From Methanocorpusculum sp. (GTDB taxonomy: Archaea > Halobacteriota > Methanomicrobia > Methanomicrobiales > Methanocorpusculaceae): a DNA stretch of 52,251 nucleotides. Shown in pieces: positions 42,082-51,983 of this stretch. The DNA is taken from positions 1 to 52,251 of the forward strand of contig JAFQBW010000064.1 in assembly GCA_017399555.1 (NCBI GenBank). The letters run 5' to 3'. Both the position numbers and the translations under genes were made by a program. The notes under the pieces are model-generated. The model searched no databases, was not told the origin of the DNA, and saw nothing but the letters and a program-made list of their open reading frames with translations. Position 1 is the first letter of the stretch, and each line of letters starts with the position of its first letter.

Positions 42082-43758
42082 ATGTCCCGCAAAGCCTTCC
42101 GCAATGATGCGGTAAAAGAAGTTCCCTACACAGAAGAGGCAAAGCGCTCGCTCTACTCCATGCTGGAGTTCGGATTGAGCCATGCCTCCGGAAAAGCCGA
42201 AGCTCTGCAGTACTTCAATACCTCCATATCCTACGCAGAACTGTTAGACCTCGTCAAAACCTGTGCCGCAGGATTTGTGAAACTCGGCATCAAAAAAGGT
42301 GACAAGGTAACCATCTGCCTTCCAAACATTCCGCAGTGTGTAATAGCCGTCTATGCCGTAAACCGGATTGGCGCAGTCTGCAATCTGGTGCATCCGCTCT
42401 CCACCAAAGAAGAGATTGAGTACGCAGTAAACCTCACCAAAAGCCGTTTCATCTTAACCTTCGAGATGAACGAAGGACACTGCCGCGACCTGGACGCAAC
42501 CGTTATCCGCTGCAGAACACCGCAGTACTTCCCCAAGTCTCCGGTAGGTCTGATAACCAAGGCTGTCTATCAGAAAAATGTCAAGGATGCTCCGCGGCTT
42601 GACAGCGTAATTGAATGGGAAGATTTGATGAAGATGGGGGAAGGGATCACGCTGCCGGAAGATACCATGCAGCCCGAAGACATCGCGGCAATCATGTACA
42701 CCGGAGGAACCACGGGACAGTCCAAAGGTGTTATGCTTTCCAACCAGGCAATTAACTACACCTCCTCCTGGCTGGTTCGCTACTACACAACAGGGGACTC
42801 GCATATCGGAGATGCGATTTTAGCCATCCTTCCGGTCTTCCATGCTTTTGGTCTTGCGGTTGTTATCCATGTGCCGCTCTCGGCAGGTCTTCGCGTAATT
42901 CTCGTTCCGCGGTTCAACCCGAAGGACTGCGCAAAGATTATCCGCCGCGAAAAGGTTGCATACCTCGCAGGAGTTCCTGTCATGTATGAACGCATGTATC
43001 CGCTTCTTGCAAAGCATGACTGCTCCTTTGTCAAACACGCGGTCTGCGGAGGAGACAAAGTCGGAGAAGATCTGCTGAACCGCTACAACGCGCTTCTTGC
43101 AGATGACACCGGACGCTGGAAATTCCAGCCGGGATTTGGTCTCACCGAAGCCTGCGGAGCGTTTGCCGTGACGCGCAAGGAGTATCACTCCTTTATCGAC
43201 GGCAGTGTGGGAAAACCGTTTGACGGAATTGACATCTGCCTGGTAGAACCGGGAACAACCGAAGTCCTGCCGAACACCGAGGAAGGAGAACTTTGTCTCA
43301 GAGGTCCGTCCCTGATGTCCGGATATTATGAAAACGAAGCGGCAACCGCGGAAGTTTTCCGCAGACATGACGACGGACTTGTCTGGCTCCACACCGGCGA
43401 TGTGGTAACCCTTACCGAAGACAACAACATCGTCTTCCGCTCCCGCTACAAGCGCATGGTAAAGATTAACGGCATAAACGTGTACCCGACCTTAATCGAG
43501 AACACCATGGAAAAATGCCCGGCAATTTCGGAAGTCTGCGCAGTGGCCGTTCCCTGGAAGAACGATCGGAGAATCAAGCTCTACGTAACGCTTGCGGACA
43601 AGAAAGCGGATGAAGAGGCAGCATGTGCAGAGATTATGGCATACGCAAAAGAGAACCTGAATCACTGGAGCTGTCCGTTTGCGGTTGCGGTCCTCGAAGA
43701 GATGCCGCAGACAAAGATGAACAAGACTGATTACCGCGTCCTGGAAAAACGCGGCTGA
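42082..43758 (+). CDS. AMP-forming acyl-CoA synthetase
   Basis: A 558-residue ANL-family ligase starting at ATG 42082 (TTG 42076 is less likely). Signatures are the P-loop MYTGGTTGQSKGVML (about 210), the motif FGLTEACGAF, LHTGDVV and the C-terminal domain with KRMVKINGINVYPT and the catalytic lysine in PQTKMNKTDYR. It activates a carboxylic acid as acyl-AMP, then acyl-CoA. Substrate not predictable; single gene. TATA-like TTTAATTA near 42045 suggests a short or absent leader. Confidence 0.88.
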   Translation: MSRKAFRNDAVKEVPYTEEAKRSLYSMLEFGLSHASGKAEALQYFNTSISYAELLDLVKTCAAGFVKLGIKKGDKVTICLPNIPQCVIAVYAVNRIGAVCNLVHPLSTKEEIEYAVNLTKSRFILTFEMNEGHCRDLDATVIRCRTPQYFPKSPVGLITKAVYQKNVKDAPRLDSVIEWEDLMKMGEGITLPEDTMQPEDIAAIMYTGGTTGQSKGVMLSNQAINYTSSWLVRYYTTGDSHIGDAILAILPVFHAFGLAVVIHVPLSAGLRVILVPRFNPKDCAKIIRREKVAYLAGVPVMYERMYPLLAKHDCSFVKHAVCGGDKVGEDLLNRYNALLADDTGRWKFQPGFGLTEACGAFAVTRKEYHSFIDGSVGKPFDGIDICLVEPGTTEVLPNTEEGELCLRGPSLMSGYYENEAATAEVFRRHDDGLVWLHTGDVVTLTEDNNIVFRSRYKRMVKINGINVYPTLIENTMEKCPAISEVCAVAVPWKNDRRIKLYVTLADKKADEEAACAEIMAYAKENLNHWSCPFAVAVLEEMPQTKMNKTDYRVLEKRG

Positions 43759-43821
43759 GAATTTCCCTCTCCCTCTTTTTGTGTGCAGGGTTTAATACCT
43801 TAGAGAGCCTATGTTTTTTAC

Positions 43822-45036
43822 ATGAATTTCGGGACACTTCAGGACGTCGAAACCCGCGGAAAGACCGTACTTCTCCGTGTGGATTTTAACTCTCCAATCG
43901 ACCCCTCTTCCAATACGATTTTAGATGACAAACGCTTCCGTGAACACATCCCAACCATCCAGGCATTAGAGGATGCCCGCGTCGTTGTTCTCGCTCACCA
44001 GAGCAGACCGGGAAAGAAGGACTTCACCACTCTGCAGGCACACGCAGAACGCTTAGAGCGTCTGCTCGGCATGCCGGTCACGCAGGTTGATGATATCTTT
44101 GGTTCCTGCGCCAAGAAGGCGGTCCGCGAATCCCACCCGGGTGATGTTGTCCTCTTAGAGAATGTCCGCTTCTCAAGCGAGGAAAACCTCACCATGAAGC
44201 CGGAAGACGGTGCAAAGACGCACCTCGTCAGAAAACTCGCATCCATGGCTGACCTTTGTGTGTACGATGCTTTCGGCACTGCACACCGTTCCCAGCCGAC
44301 GATTACCGGACTTCCGTATGCCATGAAGACCGTTGCCGGTCTCTTAATGGAGAAGGAAGTTTCCATGCTTTCCAAGGTCTTTACCTCCGCACCAAAGCCG
44401 GTTACCTTTGTCCTCGGCGGTACCAAGGTTGATGACTCCATGGCTGTTGCCGGCAATGTCCTTGCAAACGGCACTGCTGACAAGGTTGTCATCATTGGTG
44501 TTGTTGCCAATGTCTTCTATCTCGCACAGGGAATCGACATCGGCGAGCCGTCCAGGAATCTCATCCACACCTTAGGCTATGACGGAGAGGTTGAGAAGGC
44601 ACGTGAGATTCTTGCCAAGTACGGAGACAGAATCGTGCTTCCTGAGTTTGTTGCCGTCAAGGAAAACGGCGAGCGCCGCGAGTACTCCGTCAACGCTGTC
44701 CCGAAGGACTGCCCGATTTTAGATATGGGAAGCGAATCCATCGGCGTTATCTCTGATGAATTAAAGCAGGCGGGAACTATTGTCATGAACGGACCTGCCG
44801 GCGTATTTGAAGATCCGGACTATGCCGCAGGAACTTTCGATATCCTCCATGCCGCATCCCATGCAGAGTTTACCGTCTGCGGCGGAGGACACACTGCAGC
44901 AGTTATCGAACAGTTAGGACTTGAGCCGAAATACTCTCACCTCTCCACCGGCGGCGGAGCATGCATTGAGTTCCTGACCGGAAAGAAACTGCCGGCAATT
45001 GCCGCTCTCGAAGAGAGCTGGGCAAAATTCCACTAA
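43822..45036 (+). CDS. pgk: Phosphoglycerate kinase
   Basis: A 404-aa kinase with the PGK signature VLLRVDFNSPID at the N-terminus, LAHQSRPGKKD, DAFGTAHRSQPT, FVLGGTKVDDS, and GPAGVFEDPDYAAGT plus GGGHTAAV for nucleotide binding. It interconverts 1,3-bisphosphoglycerate and 3-phosphoglycerate, here mainly in gluconeogenesis. TTTAATACC at 43791-43799 is a probable TATA box. Confidence 0.95.
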   Translation: MNFGTLQDVETRGKTVLLRVDFNSPIDPSSNTILDDKRFREHIPTIQALEDARVVVLAHQSRPGKKDFTTLQAHAERLERLLGMPVTQVDDIFGSCAKKAVRESHPGDVVLLENVRFSSEENLTMKPEDGAKTHLVRKLASMADLCVYDAFGTAHRSQPTITGLPYAMKTVAGLLMEKEVSMLSKVFTSAPKPVTFVLGGTKVDDSMAVAGNVLANGTADKVVIIGVVANVFYLAQGIDIGEPSRNLIHTLGYDGEVEKAREILAKYGDRIVLPEFVAVKENGERREYSVNAVPKDCPILDMGSESIGVISDELKQAGTIVMNGPAGVFEDPDYAAGTFDILHAASHAEFTVCGGGHTAAVIEQLGLEPKYSHLSTGGGACIEFLTGKKLPAIAALEESWAKFH

Positions 45037-45086
45037 CTTTTTTTTCGCTCACATTTAAACCCCTGAAAAACCCATAATGAGTATCT

Positions 45087-45845
45087 ATGCTCACCTTTAT
45101 CGGTCTTGGTCTTTTTGATGAATATGATGTATCCGTTCGCGGACTGGATGCCATCCGCAATGCAGATACTGTCTTTCTTGAGGTGTACACCTCTGTTCTG
45201 ATGGGATCTTCCATCGAACGCCTTGAAGAATACTACGGCAAGAAAATCACTCCGCTCTACCGTGAGGATGTGGAGATTCACTCGGATAAAATTATCAATG
45301 CCGCAAAGGAAGGGGATGCGGTCTTCCTCACGGCAGGGGATTCTATGGTTGCAACAACCCACTCGGATATCCGCTGCCGCTGTGCGGAAGCAGGCGTTGA
45401 GACAAAAATCATCCACGGCGCATCCATTACGACTGCTGTCTGCGGACTTTCCGGTCTGCAGAACTATCGCTTCGGCAAATCTGTTTCCGTACCGTTCCCG
45501 TACGGCAAATGGTTCCCGATGACGCCTATAGAAGTCATCTCGGAAAATCTCAAGAACAATCTCCACACCTTAGTCTTCCTCGATATCCAGAAGGACAAGG
45601 AACGCTACATGAAAGTCTCCGAAGCAGTGGAGCTCTTAGAAGAGCAGGCACGCCGCGTCGGTGCGAAGATTCCGGTGTATATCGGAATCGCTCGTGCAGG
45701 ATCTCCCGCACCGGTTGTTCACGCAGGCGATGCAGAAGAGATGATGCAGTTTGACTTTGGCGGGCCTCTTCACATCATGGTCGTTCCGGCAGAACTGCAT
45801 GATATGGAACGTGAATACTTAGAGAGATTTGCCGGCTTATGCTGA
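45087..45845 (+). CDS. dphB: Diphthine synthase
   Basis: A 252-aa SAM-dependent methyltransferase (Dph5 family) that trimethylates the modified histidine of elongation factor 2. Motifs are [63 protein letters not shown] and [18 protein letters not shown]. It shares 7 bp with the next gene. Confidence 0.94.
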   Translation: MLTFIGLGLFDEYDVSVRGLDAIRNADTVFLEVYTSVLMGSSIERLEEYYGKKITPLYREDVEIHSDKIINAAKEGDAVFLTAGDSMVATTHSDIRCRCAEAGVETKIIHGASITTAVCGLSGLQNYRFGKSVSVPFPYGKWFPMTPIEVISENLKNNLHTLVFLDIQKDKERYMKVSEAVELLEEQARRVGAKIPVYIGIARAGSPAPVVHAGDAEEMMQFDFGGPLHIMVVPAELHDMEREYLERFAGLC

Positions 45846-46402
45846 TTGAAGAGCTGGTCTCTTACTATCAGAAAACTGCGGCAAAGGCCAGTCCCGCAGT
45901 GCCGAAGGCAAGTATTCTCGGCGGCACGGCAGACGAGATTCTGGAAATGGTTACCTGCTATGCATCGGATGCTGCAGTGTTTCTCAAACACGGAGACTTA
46001 GTCAACGCATTTGCCGCATCTGAGTACGGACTTGGCTGGCTTGACTGCGGGGTGTATCTCGGATACGTAAACGCAGATATCTCCAACTGCCTGGCACTCG
46101 AAAAGGAGTTTCCAACAGACCTCTTCGAAAAACTCGAAGAAAAAACCCTGCGCTATGAAAGAATGCTCAACGGCGCTCTTGCAGGCTCAGTCCCTGCTCC
46201 TGATGCTGAAGCAGGATGCTATGTTGCTGTTGAAAAAATCCGCGAAACCGCAGAACGTGCACTATCCGTCGGTGAAGATATGCTTCCGGAAGATTATGTC
46301 AACGCACTTGCAGTCTTTTCCTACGGATACGGCTGGCTTGACTGCGGCGTGCGCTCAGGACTCTTTCAGATAACAGGTGACAGGCATCTGTTTACTATCT
46401 GA
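45839..46402 (+). CDS. DUF357 protein, internally duplicated motif
   Basis: A 187-aa helical protein of the archaeal DUF357 family. A motif of the form VNAFA..YG.GWLDCGV.LG appears near residues 55-74 and again near 159-179 ([21 protein letters not shown]), so the protein is a fused duplication of one HEPN-like helical unit. It overlaps dphB by 7 bp, suggesting a link to translation factor modification. Function unknown. Confidence 0.82.
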   Translation: MLIEELVSYYQKTAAKASPAVPKASILGGTADEILEMVTCYASDAAVFLKHGDLVNAFAASEYGLGWLDCGVYLGYVNADISNCLALEKEFPTDLFEKLEEKTLRYERMLNGALAGSVPAPDAEAGCYVAVEKIRETAERALSVGEDMLPEDYVNALAVFSYGYGWLDCGVRSGLFQITGDRHLFTI

Positions 46403-46515
46403 ACTTCTTTTTTTAATCTTTGGTGTGGGTAGTTTCCTGGATCTGTGTGAGCGTATTACCTACGCGGAATAAAACGAAAACAAAACAAGCCAGCATCCGC
46501 TCCCATGAATTTATT

Positions 46516-46541
46516 GACTGAAAGAAAATACCCTTTCAGTC
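46516..46541 (-). terminator. Hairpin downstream of rpl10e
   Basis: GACTGAAAG (46516-46524) pairs with CTTTCAGTC (46533-46541) around an 8-base loop, 60 bp beyond the rpl10e stop. No long T-run follows on the minus strand, so a terminator role is tentative. Confidence 0.35.
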
Positions 46542-46600
46542 GGGCCCTTCAAATTATGAAAAAAGTATTTTGTGTATATTGAGAGCCGGGCGAATCAGCC

Positions 46601-47101
46601 TTACTCTTCAACAACAACACGAACCGGGGTCGGGAGCTTGTATCCGCTGTGGAGTAAAGCGTCCTTTGCCTGGTCGATGTACTGCGGGTTGGTCCAGATG
46701 GTGAAGACCTTCTGTCTCGGCTGGACACGTGCTGCAGTTCCGACTGCCTTACCGAATGCAAGTCTCATACCCTCAGAAACACGGTCTGCACCTGCTCCGG
46801 TTGCGTATTTGTGCTCACGGAGAACGTGGTGCGGGTAGGTTCTGATCTTTAAGTGGAAGTTGTTCTTACCAATAGAGTTGACAAGGCGTCTGTTCATATT
46901 GATACGTGCTGCTTCCATTGCGGTGTGGCGAATCTGACATCCCTCTAATGCTTCGAGGTGAATTGCTACTGGGAAATCTGCGGAGAGGTTTCCCATATCG
47001 AACTGAACAACCTTACATCCTGGGACACCACCCATATACTGGCGGCGGCAGTATGCCTTCTTGGCAAGGTTGCGGTACATCTTTGCTGGCTTTCTTACCA
47101 T
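46601..47101 (-). CDS. rpl10e: Large ribosomal subunit protein L10e (uL16)
   Basis: A 166-aa ribosomal protein: [40 protein letters not shown], the conserved [35 protein letters not shown] loop and the basic RxNMNRRLV region. It sits at the base of the P-tRNA/5S RNA region of the 50S subunit. GGAGG precedes the start. Stand-alone gene. Confidence 0.95.
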   Translation of the reverse strand: MVRKPAKMYRNLAKKAYCRRQYMGGVPGCKVVQFDMGNLSADFPVAIHLEALEGCQIRHTAMEAARINMNRRLVNSIGKNNFHLKIRTYPHHVLREHKYATGAGADRVSEGMRLAFGKAVGTAARVQPRQKVFTIWTNPQYIDQAKDALLHSGYKLPTPVRVVVEE

Positions 47102-47155
47102 GTTAGTATCCTCCTAGCTCTCTAAATGTGCTAATTATGTTAGACGAGTATCATA

Positions 47156-47944
47156 TTAAAGGTTCGCATTCTCCTGCTCAAGTTCCTCGATAACACCAAG
47201 GACAGTTTTGCGCAGGCTTGCAAACTCAACGCTCGTTCTGTCGCGCGGACGCGGCAGCGGATTTTCGTAAATCTCATGGATTCTGCCCGGTCTCGGCGTC
47301 AGAATCACAATCTTGTCAGCGAGGAAAACAGCCTCATCCACGCTGTGCGTGACAAAGAGAATCGTCTTCTTCGTCTTCTCCCAGATTTCGAGAAGTTCTC
47401 TCTGCATCTTGTTTCTGGTCTGGGCATCAAGCGCGCCGAACGGCTCATCCATCAGCATGACAGCAGGCTCGCTTGCAAGAGCGCGGGCCACTGCCGCGCG
47501 CTGACGCATACCGCCGGAAAGCTCATACGGGTAACTGTTTCCAAAGTCCTGAAGACCGACCAGCTCCAGATACTCGGCAACCTTTGCCTCGCGCTGCTCC
47601 TTTGGGACCTTCATCATCTCAAGACCGAAGCCCACATTCTCAGCGATAGTCCGCCACGGGTACAGCGAGTACTCCTGGAACACCATGGTCATCATCGGAG
47701 ACGGACCGTCGACGATTTTTCCGTCGATTTCAACCGTTCCCGCTGTCGGCACATCCAGACCGCCGATCATGCGAAGGAGTGTTGTCTTACCGCATCCCGA
47801 AGGACCTAAGAGACAGACAAACTCGCCGTCATGCACTTCCAGATTCACATCCTCAAGGGCAGTGACCGTGCCTTTCTTGGTGAAGAACTGCTTTGTTGCG
47901 TGCTCCACCTTCACCCAGACCTTATCCCAGTCGGTTTCCGTCAT
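47156..47944 (-). CDS. ABC transporter ATPase, nitrate/sulfonate type
   Basis: A 262-aa ATPase of the TauB/SsuB group: Walker A GPSGCGKT (47-54), Q-loop VFQEYSLYPWRT, signature LSGGMRQRAAVARAL, Walker B MLMDEPFGALD, and H-loop THSVDEA. It overlaps the permease gene by 4 bp. It energises uptake of an organic or inorganic anion such as a sulfonate; substrate not shown. Confidence 0.92.
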   Translation of the reverse strand: MTETDWDKVWVKVEHATKQFFTKKGTVTALEDVNLEVHDGEFVCLLGPSGCGKTTLLRMIGGLDVPTAGTVEIDGKIVDGPSPMMTMVFQEYSLYPWRTIAENVGFGLEMMKVPKEQREAKVAEYLELVGLQDFGNSYPYELSGGMRQRAAVARALASEPAVMLMDEPFGALDAQTRNKMQRELLEIWEKTKKTILFVTHSVDEAVFLADKIVILTPRPGRIHEIYENPLPRPRDRTSVEFASLRKTVLGVIEELEQENANL

Positions 47945-48702
47945 TTGTCAAGCACCTCCCATGCAAACTTCTTCTTCTGCACAATGCGGAACAGCTGGTC
48001 GGCGGCAATTCCGATGATTCCGATAGCGACCATTCCCGCGATAATTACCTGAATCTGACTGAAATTGTACGAGTACATAATCAGATATCCAAGACCGGAA
48101 GATGCTCCCGGCATCATTTCTGCGGCAACCACACTCATCCAGGCGATACCAAAACCAAGACGCAGACCGTTACAGATAGCAGGACCTGCGGCAGGCAGGA
48201 GAACCTTGGACAAGACCTGACGGTCGTTTGCCTGATAGATTTTTGCCGTCTCAACCCAGCTCTTCTTGACACGGGAAACACCGTCAATCGTGTTTACCAG
48301 AATCGGGAAGAAACAACCGATAACGATAATGAAGACAATAGAACTCATACCGATACCAAACCAGGCAAGGGAAAGCGGAACCCAGGCCATCGGCGGAATC
48401 GGGCGGAGAATCTGAATTAATCCGTCACAGAAGTTCTCAAGTCTCGGATAGCGGCCGAGAATAATTCCAAGCGGCACCGCAATTACACAGGCAATGACAA
48501 ATCCGGTCACCACACGCGTAATACTGACAACCGCGTTGCTGACTAAGCTTCCGCTTCCGTAAATGTCAGCAAACGGCGTTAGGAATACCGCGAATACTTC
48601 CTCTACCCGCGGCAGAATATAGGGGTTATTTACCAGAACCGCTGCAATCTCCCAGATAACTACAGCAAGTATCGGGAGAATGAGCTTCGTATACCATTTC
48701 AT
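47941..48702 (-). CDS. ABC transporter permease, nitrate/sulfonate type
   Basis: A 253-aa inner-membrane protein with about six helices and the EAA loop (ETAKIYQANDRQVLSKVLLPAAGPAICNGLRLGFGIAWMSVVAAEM) that docks the ATPase. The start lies 61 bp after the binding protein stop, on the same strand, completing a three-gene importer. Confidence 0.92.
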   Translation of the reverse strand: MKWYTKLILPILAVVIWEIAAVLVNNPYILPRVEEVFAVFLTPFADIYGSGSLVSNAVVSITRVVTGFVIACVIAVPLGIILGRYPRLENFCDGLIQILRPIPPMAWVPLSLAWFGIGMSSIVFIIVIGCFFPILVNTIDGVSRVKKSWVETAKIYQANDRQVLSKVLLPAAGPAICNGLRLGFGIAWMSVVAAEMMPGASSGLGYLIMYSYNFSQIQVIIAGMVAIGIIGIAADQLFRIVQKKKFAWEVLDK

Positions 48703-48763
48703 TTCTACATATATAAGGGGCTTTCAGCCTTAATCAAACATACGGAAAACACACAAAAAAAAG

Positions 48764-49981
48764 TTAGGCAGATTTGGTTGCATAACCAATGCCTGCGGAG
48801 TCAAGAGCCTCCTTTAACTGGACATCCTGAATAGAGCCAAGCTGCGGGTCAGCGATAACAACCGGTTTTCCTTCTGCACTGCGCTCTTTAATCCATGCAA
48901 CAAAGCTGTCCCAGTCGTCAGCCGGAGCATCATCTGCTGCGAGGAGACCGGATCCGTTCATCATAATCGGTGCTAAGATCTTGATGTCAACAGCGCTGGA
49001 TGCCTTGTCGATTGCAGAGACAAACGGCGGGGTTCCGGCGACTGCATACTGAATCTGATTCTGCTGGAGCAGAGTCATCAGCTGCGGTCCTGCACTTCCC
49101 TCAATGAGTTTGACGTCACAGACCTTTTTGCCGTTGACATAGAGTTCTGCTTTGTCAATCTTTCCGACCTTTTCGGAAACCGGCTTTAAGTAGGTGTTGT
49201 AGTTGTCCTTGAAGAACTTCCAGTCCTTTAAGAGGACGAAGAGCGGTCCGTCGTGGTCAGACGGGAGGTATCCAATAGAGATTTCCTGAACTGCGGTCTT
49301 CGGGTCTAAGAATTTGCCGGATGCTAAAATGTCCTGTGCTGCATCATAGGCAGAGAAGTCAAAGAGCAGAGCTTCAGTTTCCTCACTGTTGGTGTTTGCA
49401 AGCTTTCCGGTAACTAATCCTAAGTCACGCTGGGACTGTACGAAGTCTTCGTTGCTTGCAATCCATGCATCGGTAACCTCTCCGGAGAACAGGATGGTCG
49501 GAATGGATGCCTTCATGACATCAAGGGAATCAACCTTGACATCTCCGTAGGTTAACTCACCGTTTGCAAAGAGCCAGTCTGCGATGAGGGCTGCTGACTT
49601 CTCCGGGTTTTCGGTGATGTATTCATTGCCGAGAATCATCAGGGCAGTTACATCAGCGGCAACCTCCGGGTTTGCAAGGGCATTGGAGTTTGCACCGAAC
49701 ACACAGCAGGTGTGTCCTTCCCATTTGCCTGCCGGCGGAAGGTCTTCGGAGTAGGAGATGACTTTTCCGACACCGCTTTCTTCGATACCGGCAACAAACG
49801 GCTGCCAGGTAATTACTGCATCAACCGCTTCGGAATCCAGGAGCTGTGCCATAGTTCCGGGAGCGGAATATAAGATTTCCACTCTGTCGCCGGAAGTTCC
49901 GTTGTCCACACAGCCGGCTGAGAAGACGACTGCGGCACAGAGAAGAACTGCTGCGGCAAGTACAAGATGCTTTTTCTGCAT
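48764..49981 (-). CDS. Circularly permuted substrate-binding lipoprotein
   Basis: A 405-aa lipoprotein: signal 1-23, lipobox SAGC (C24). In ordinary SsuA/TauA/NMT1-type binding proteins the sequence starts with IxIGYLP..., continues to GSIQDVQLKEAL, then VEI...LxSG.VDAxxTWxPF and ends in ENPE.A. Here the second half comes first: residues 33-215 hold AQLLDSEAVDAVITWQPF, a GHTCCVF segment and YITENPEKSAALI. The first half follows: EISIGYLPSDHDGPLFVL (233-250), GPQLMTLLQQNQIQYAVAGTPP (298-319) and GSIQDVQLKEALDSAGI (382-398), and the protein then stops. Both lobes are complete, so it should fold; it is the binding protein for the adjacent permease and ATPase. Confidence 0.85.
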   Translation of the reverse strand: MQKKHLVLAAAVLLCAAVVFSAGCVDNGTSGDRVEILYSAPGTMAQLLDSEAVDAVITWQPFVAGIEESGVGKVISYSEDLPPAGKWEGHTCCVFGANSNALANPEVAADVTALMILGNEYITENPEKSAALIADWLFANGELTYGDVKVDSLDVMKASIPTILFSGEVTDAWIASNEDFVQSQRDLGLVTGKLANTNSEETEALLFDFSAYDAAQDILASGKFLDPKTAVQEISIGYLPSDHDGPLFVLLKDWKFFKDNYNTYLKPVSEKVGKIDKAELYVNGKKVCDVKLIEGSAGPQLMTLLQQNQIQYAVAGTPPFVSAIDKASSAVDIKILAPIMMNGSGLLAADDAPADDWDSFVAWIKERSAEGKPVVIADPQLGSIQDVQLKEALDSAGIGYATKSA

Positions 49982-50166
49982 GATTTTATTTAGGGCAGAT
50001 TCGCATATATACTATTCTGACGAGAGAGATAATTTGGAGGGGTTGCAGAATACAATATATCTTCCGAATTGATGCAGTGTATAATTTGGCAGACTGAAAT
50101 TATCATTTTGAAGATTGCCGGCAATCAGTTATTTTATGGTATCAAAATGCCCATAAGTATAGAAGA

Positions 50167-51081
50167 ATGCGAATCTTAGTACTTGGCGCAGGAGCAGTGG
50201 GCCTTACCGTTGCGGCACAGCTTTCCAGACACGCAGAGGTGTTTGCCGTGTGCCGGGAACGCTGTGTTTCTGCAATATCAGAACATAATTTTACCATGAC
50301 CGGTATTTGGGGAGAGAGAATGCTTCCCCTTTCCGTCGGTACAAAACCGCCGGAAGGTCCATGGGACTATATTATTATCTCCACCAAATCCGCCGCAACC
50401 CGCGGCATCTGTGAGGAATACTGCGACATCTTCGGCGATGCGGAAGTGGTTTCTCTCCAGAACGGTATCGGAAACGAGGAAGTCATTGCGGAATATACGA
50501 AAAATGTCATCGGGGCAATGATTATCACTGGATTCGAGTGGGTTTCTGATTCGGAAATCCATGTCTCCGTGGACGGAGGCGAGACGGTTTTCGGCAGATT
50601 CCCGGGAGGGGTTGACGAGAAAGTCACCGCCCTTGCCGACCTGTTTAACCAGTGCGGTATGCGAAGCATCGCATCCGAAAATGTCCGCGGTGCTGTCTGG
50701 AGCAAAGCCTTCTACAGCTGTTCCCTAAATCCGTTAGGTGCGGTAATGGAGTGTCCGTATGGAGAACTCCTGCAGACTCCTGCCTGGAATATTATTGAGG
50801 GCATTGTCCGCGAGGCGTTTGCGGTCTCTACCGCAGAAGGTGTTGAGCTTCCGCAGAAGACGGCAGACGAATATCTCGAATATCTGAAAGTACAAAAGAT
50901 TCCGCCGACAGCAGCCCACTACAGTTCCATGTATCAGGATATTATGGCAAAGCGTCTGACAGAAGTTGATTTCATCAACGGCGCTATTGTAAACCTTGGA
51001 AAGAAGCACGGAATTCCAACACCGGTCAATGAGGCCATTGTAAACCTGACACACTTCAAGGAGGGGCTGAAGTGCCGGTAA
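50167..51081 (+). CDS. Ketopantoate reductase family protein (PanE/ApbA)
   Basis: A 304-aa NAD(P)-dependent reductase: GAGAVG (7-12), VSLQNGIGNEEVIAEY, a catalytic Lys/Asn pair in WSKAFYSCSLNPLGAV, and SSMYQDIMAKRLTEVDFINGAIVNLGKKHGIPTPVNE. It could make pantoate for coenzyme A, although some archaea use other enzymes, so the exact substrate is not certain. It overlaps the next gene by 10 bp. Confidence 0.85.
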   Translation: MRILVLGAGAVGLTVAAQLSRHAEVFAVCRERCVSAISEHNFTMTGIWGERMLPLSVGTKPPEGPWDYIIISTKSAATRGICEEYCDIFGDAEVVSLQNGIGNEEVIAEYTKNVIGAMIITGFEWVSDSEIHVSVDGGETVFGRFPGGVDEKVTALADLFNQCGMRSIASENVRGAVWSKAFYSCSLNPLGAVMECPYGELLQTPAWNIIEGIVREAFAVSTAEGVELPQKTADEYLEYLKVQKIPPTAAHYSSMYQDIMAKRLTEVDFINGAIVNLGKKHGIPTPVNEAIVNLTHFKEGLKCR

Positions 51082-51698
51082 GGTCTGCAATGATTCTGGC
51101 AGGAGGAGAAGCCAAGCGCGTCAACGGCCGCGAGAAGTATTTCTTCTCCTACAAGGGCTGCTCGTTTATCTCCCGCCTGGTCATGACCTTTACCGGAATC
51201 ACGGATGAGATTCTCATCGTCGCGAAGAACGAAAAACAGACCGCACACTTCGCAGGCCTTCCGGATATCGTCCGCTGTACCTGGGATAAAGAGCCGGGAC
51301 TTGGTCCTATCGGCGGTATCGCTTCCGGAATTGAGGAAATCAAAGGCGAGACGGTCTTTATCTCCGCCTGCGACATGCCGACGATTCACAAACCAATCGT
51401 CTCTTACCTCTTCGACAACATCGAGGACTATGATGTAATCATTCCGGAATGGGAAAACGCCAACATGGAGCCCTTACACGCCGTCTACCGCGTGTCTGCG
51501 GTAAAGGAATACCTGAAAACGCACACCGACGCGTCGCTCCATGCAATGATTCTCACACTGAACACCAAGCGCGTGTCTCCGGAAGAGTTCCGCGAGTTCG
51601 ACCCGGAGCTTGAGACGTTTAGAAACGTCAATACCTTAGATGAACTCCTGGCTATGGGGCCTGAGGCTTCGTATCAGGAGAAGCATCCGGAAAAATAA
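51072..51698 (+). CDS. MobA-like molybdenum cofactor guanylyltransferase
   Basis: A 208-aa nucleotidyltransferase: ILAGGEAKRVNGREKYFF (about 8-25), EPGLGPIGGIASGI, and ISACDMP with its metal-binding Asp. The start is GTG 51072, backed by GGAGGGG at 51058-51064. MobA attaches GMP to molybdopterin, which formate dehydrogenase needs in bis-MGD form. No molybdopterin gene is adjacent. The tail EEFREFDPELETFRNVNT matches the family. Confidence 0.85.
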   Translation: MPVRSAMILAGGEAKRVNGREKYFFSYKGCSFISRLVMTFTGITDEILIVAKNEKQTAHFAGLPDIVRCTWDKEPGLGPIGGIASGIEEIKGETVFISACDMPTIHKPIVSYLFDNIEDYDVIIPEWENANMEPLHAVYRVSAVKEYLKTHTDASLHAMILTLNTKRVSPEEFREFDPELETFRNVNTLDELLAMGPEASYQEKHPEK

Positions 51699-51706
51699 GA
51701 GAGACG

Positions 51707-51967
51707 TTCTAACAACCTCTATTTTTCAAAAAACTTCATGAAGCAACACGATAGTGTTGCATTACAGGAAGCGAGCGATTAGCGAAGCTTTCGCCCTCGA
51801 AACAGAAACTCATCCATAATAAATTCGTGTAGATTCGCGTGTCAGTTCACAAAAGACGCGAATCTACGCGAATATTAAGAAATATATTTGGAGGGGCGTT
51901 GTTGCTTCGTCGCTAATCGCTCCTCCGCTGCTCACGCAACACTATCGTGTTGCTTTTGCGGTTGTTA
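51707..51967. repeat. Foldback element (copy D)
   Basis: Ends TTCTAACAACC (51707-51717) and CGGTTGTTA (51959-51967) are inverted. Next inside are hairpins GCAACAC/GTGTTGC (51743-51760 and 51936-51953), then GAGCGATTAGCGAAGC (51773-51788) against 51904-51922 (3-bp gap). The centre is ATTCGTGTAGATTCGCGT (51823-51840) against 51855-51873. No coding content. The same family as 52-116 with a longer interior. Confidence 0.8.
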
Positions 51968-51983
51968 CATATGCTCATTTTTT

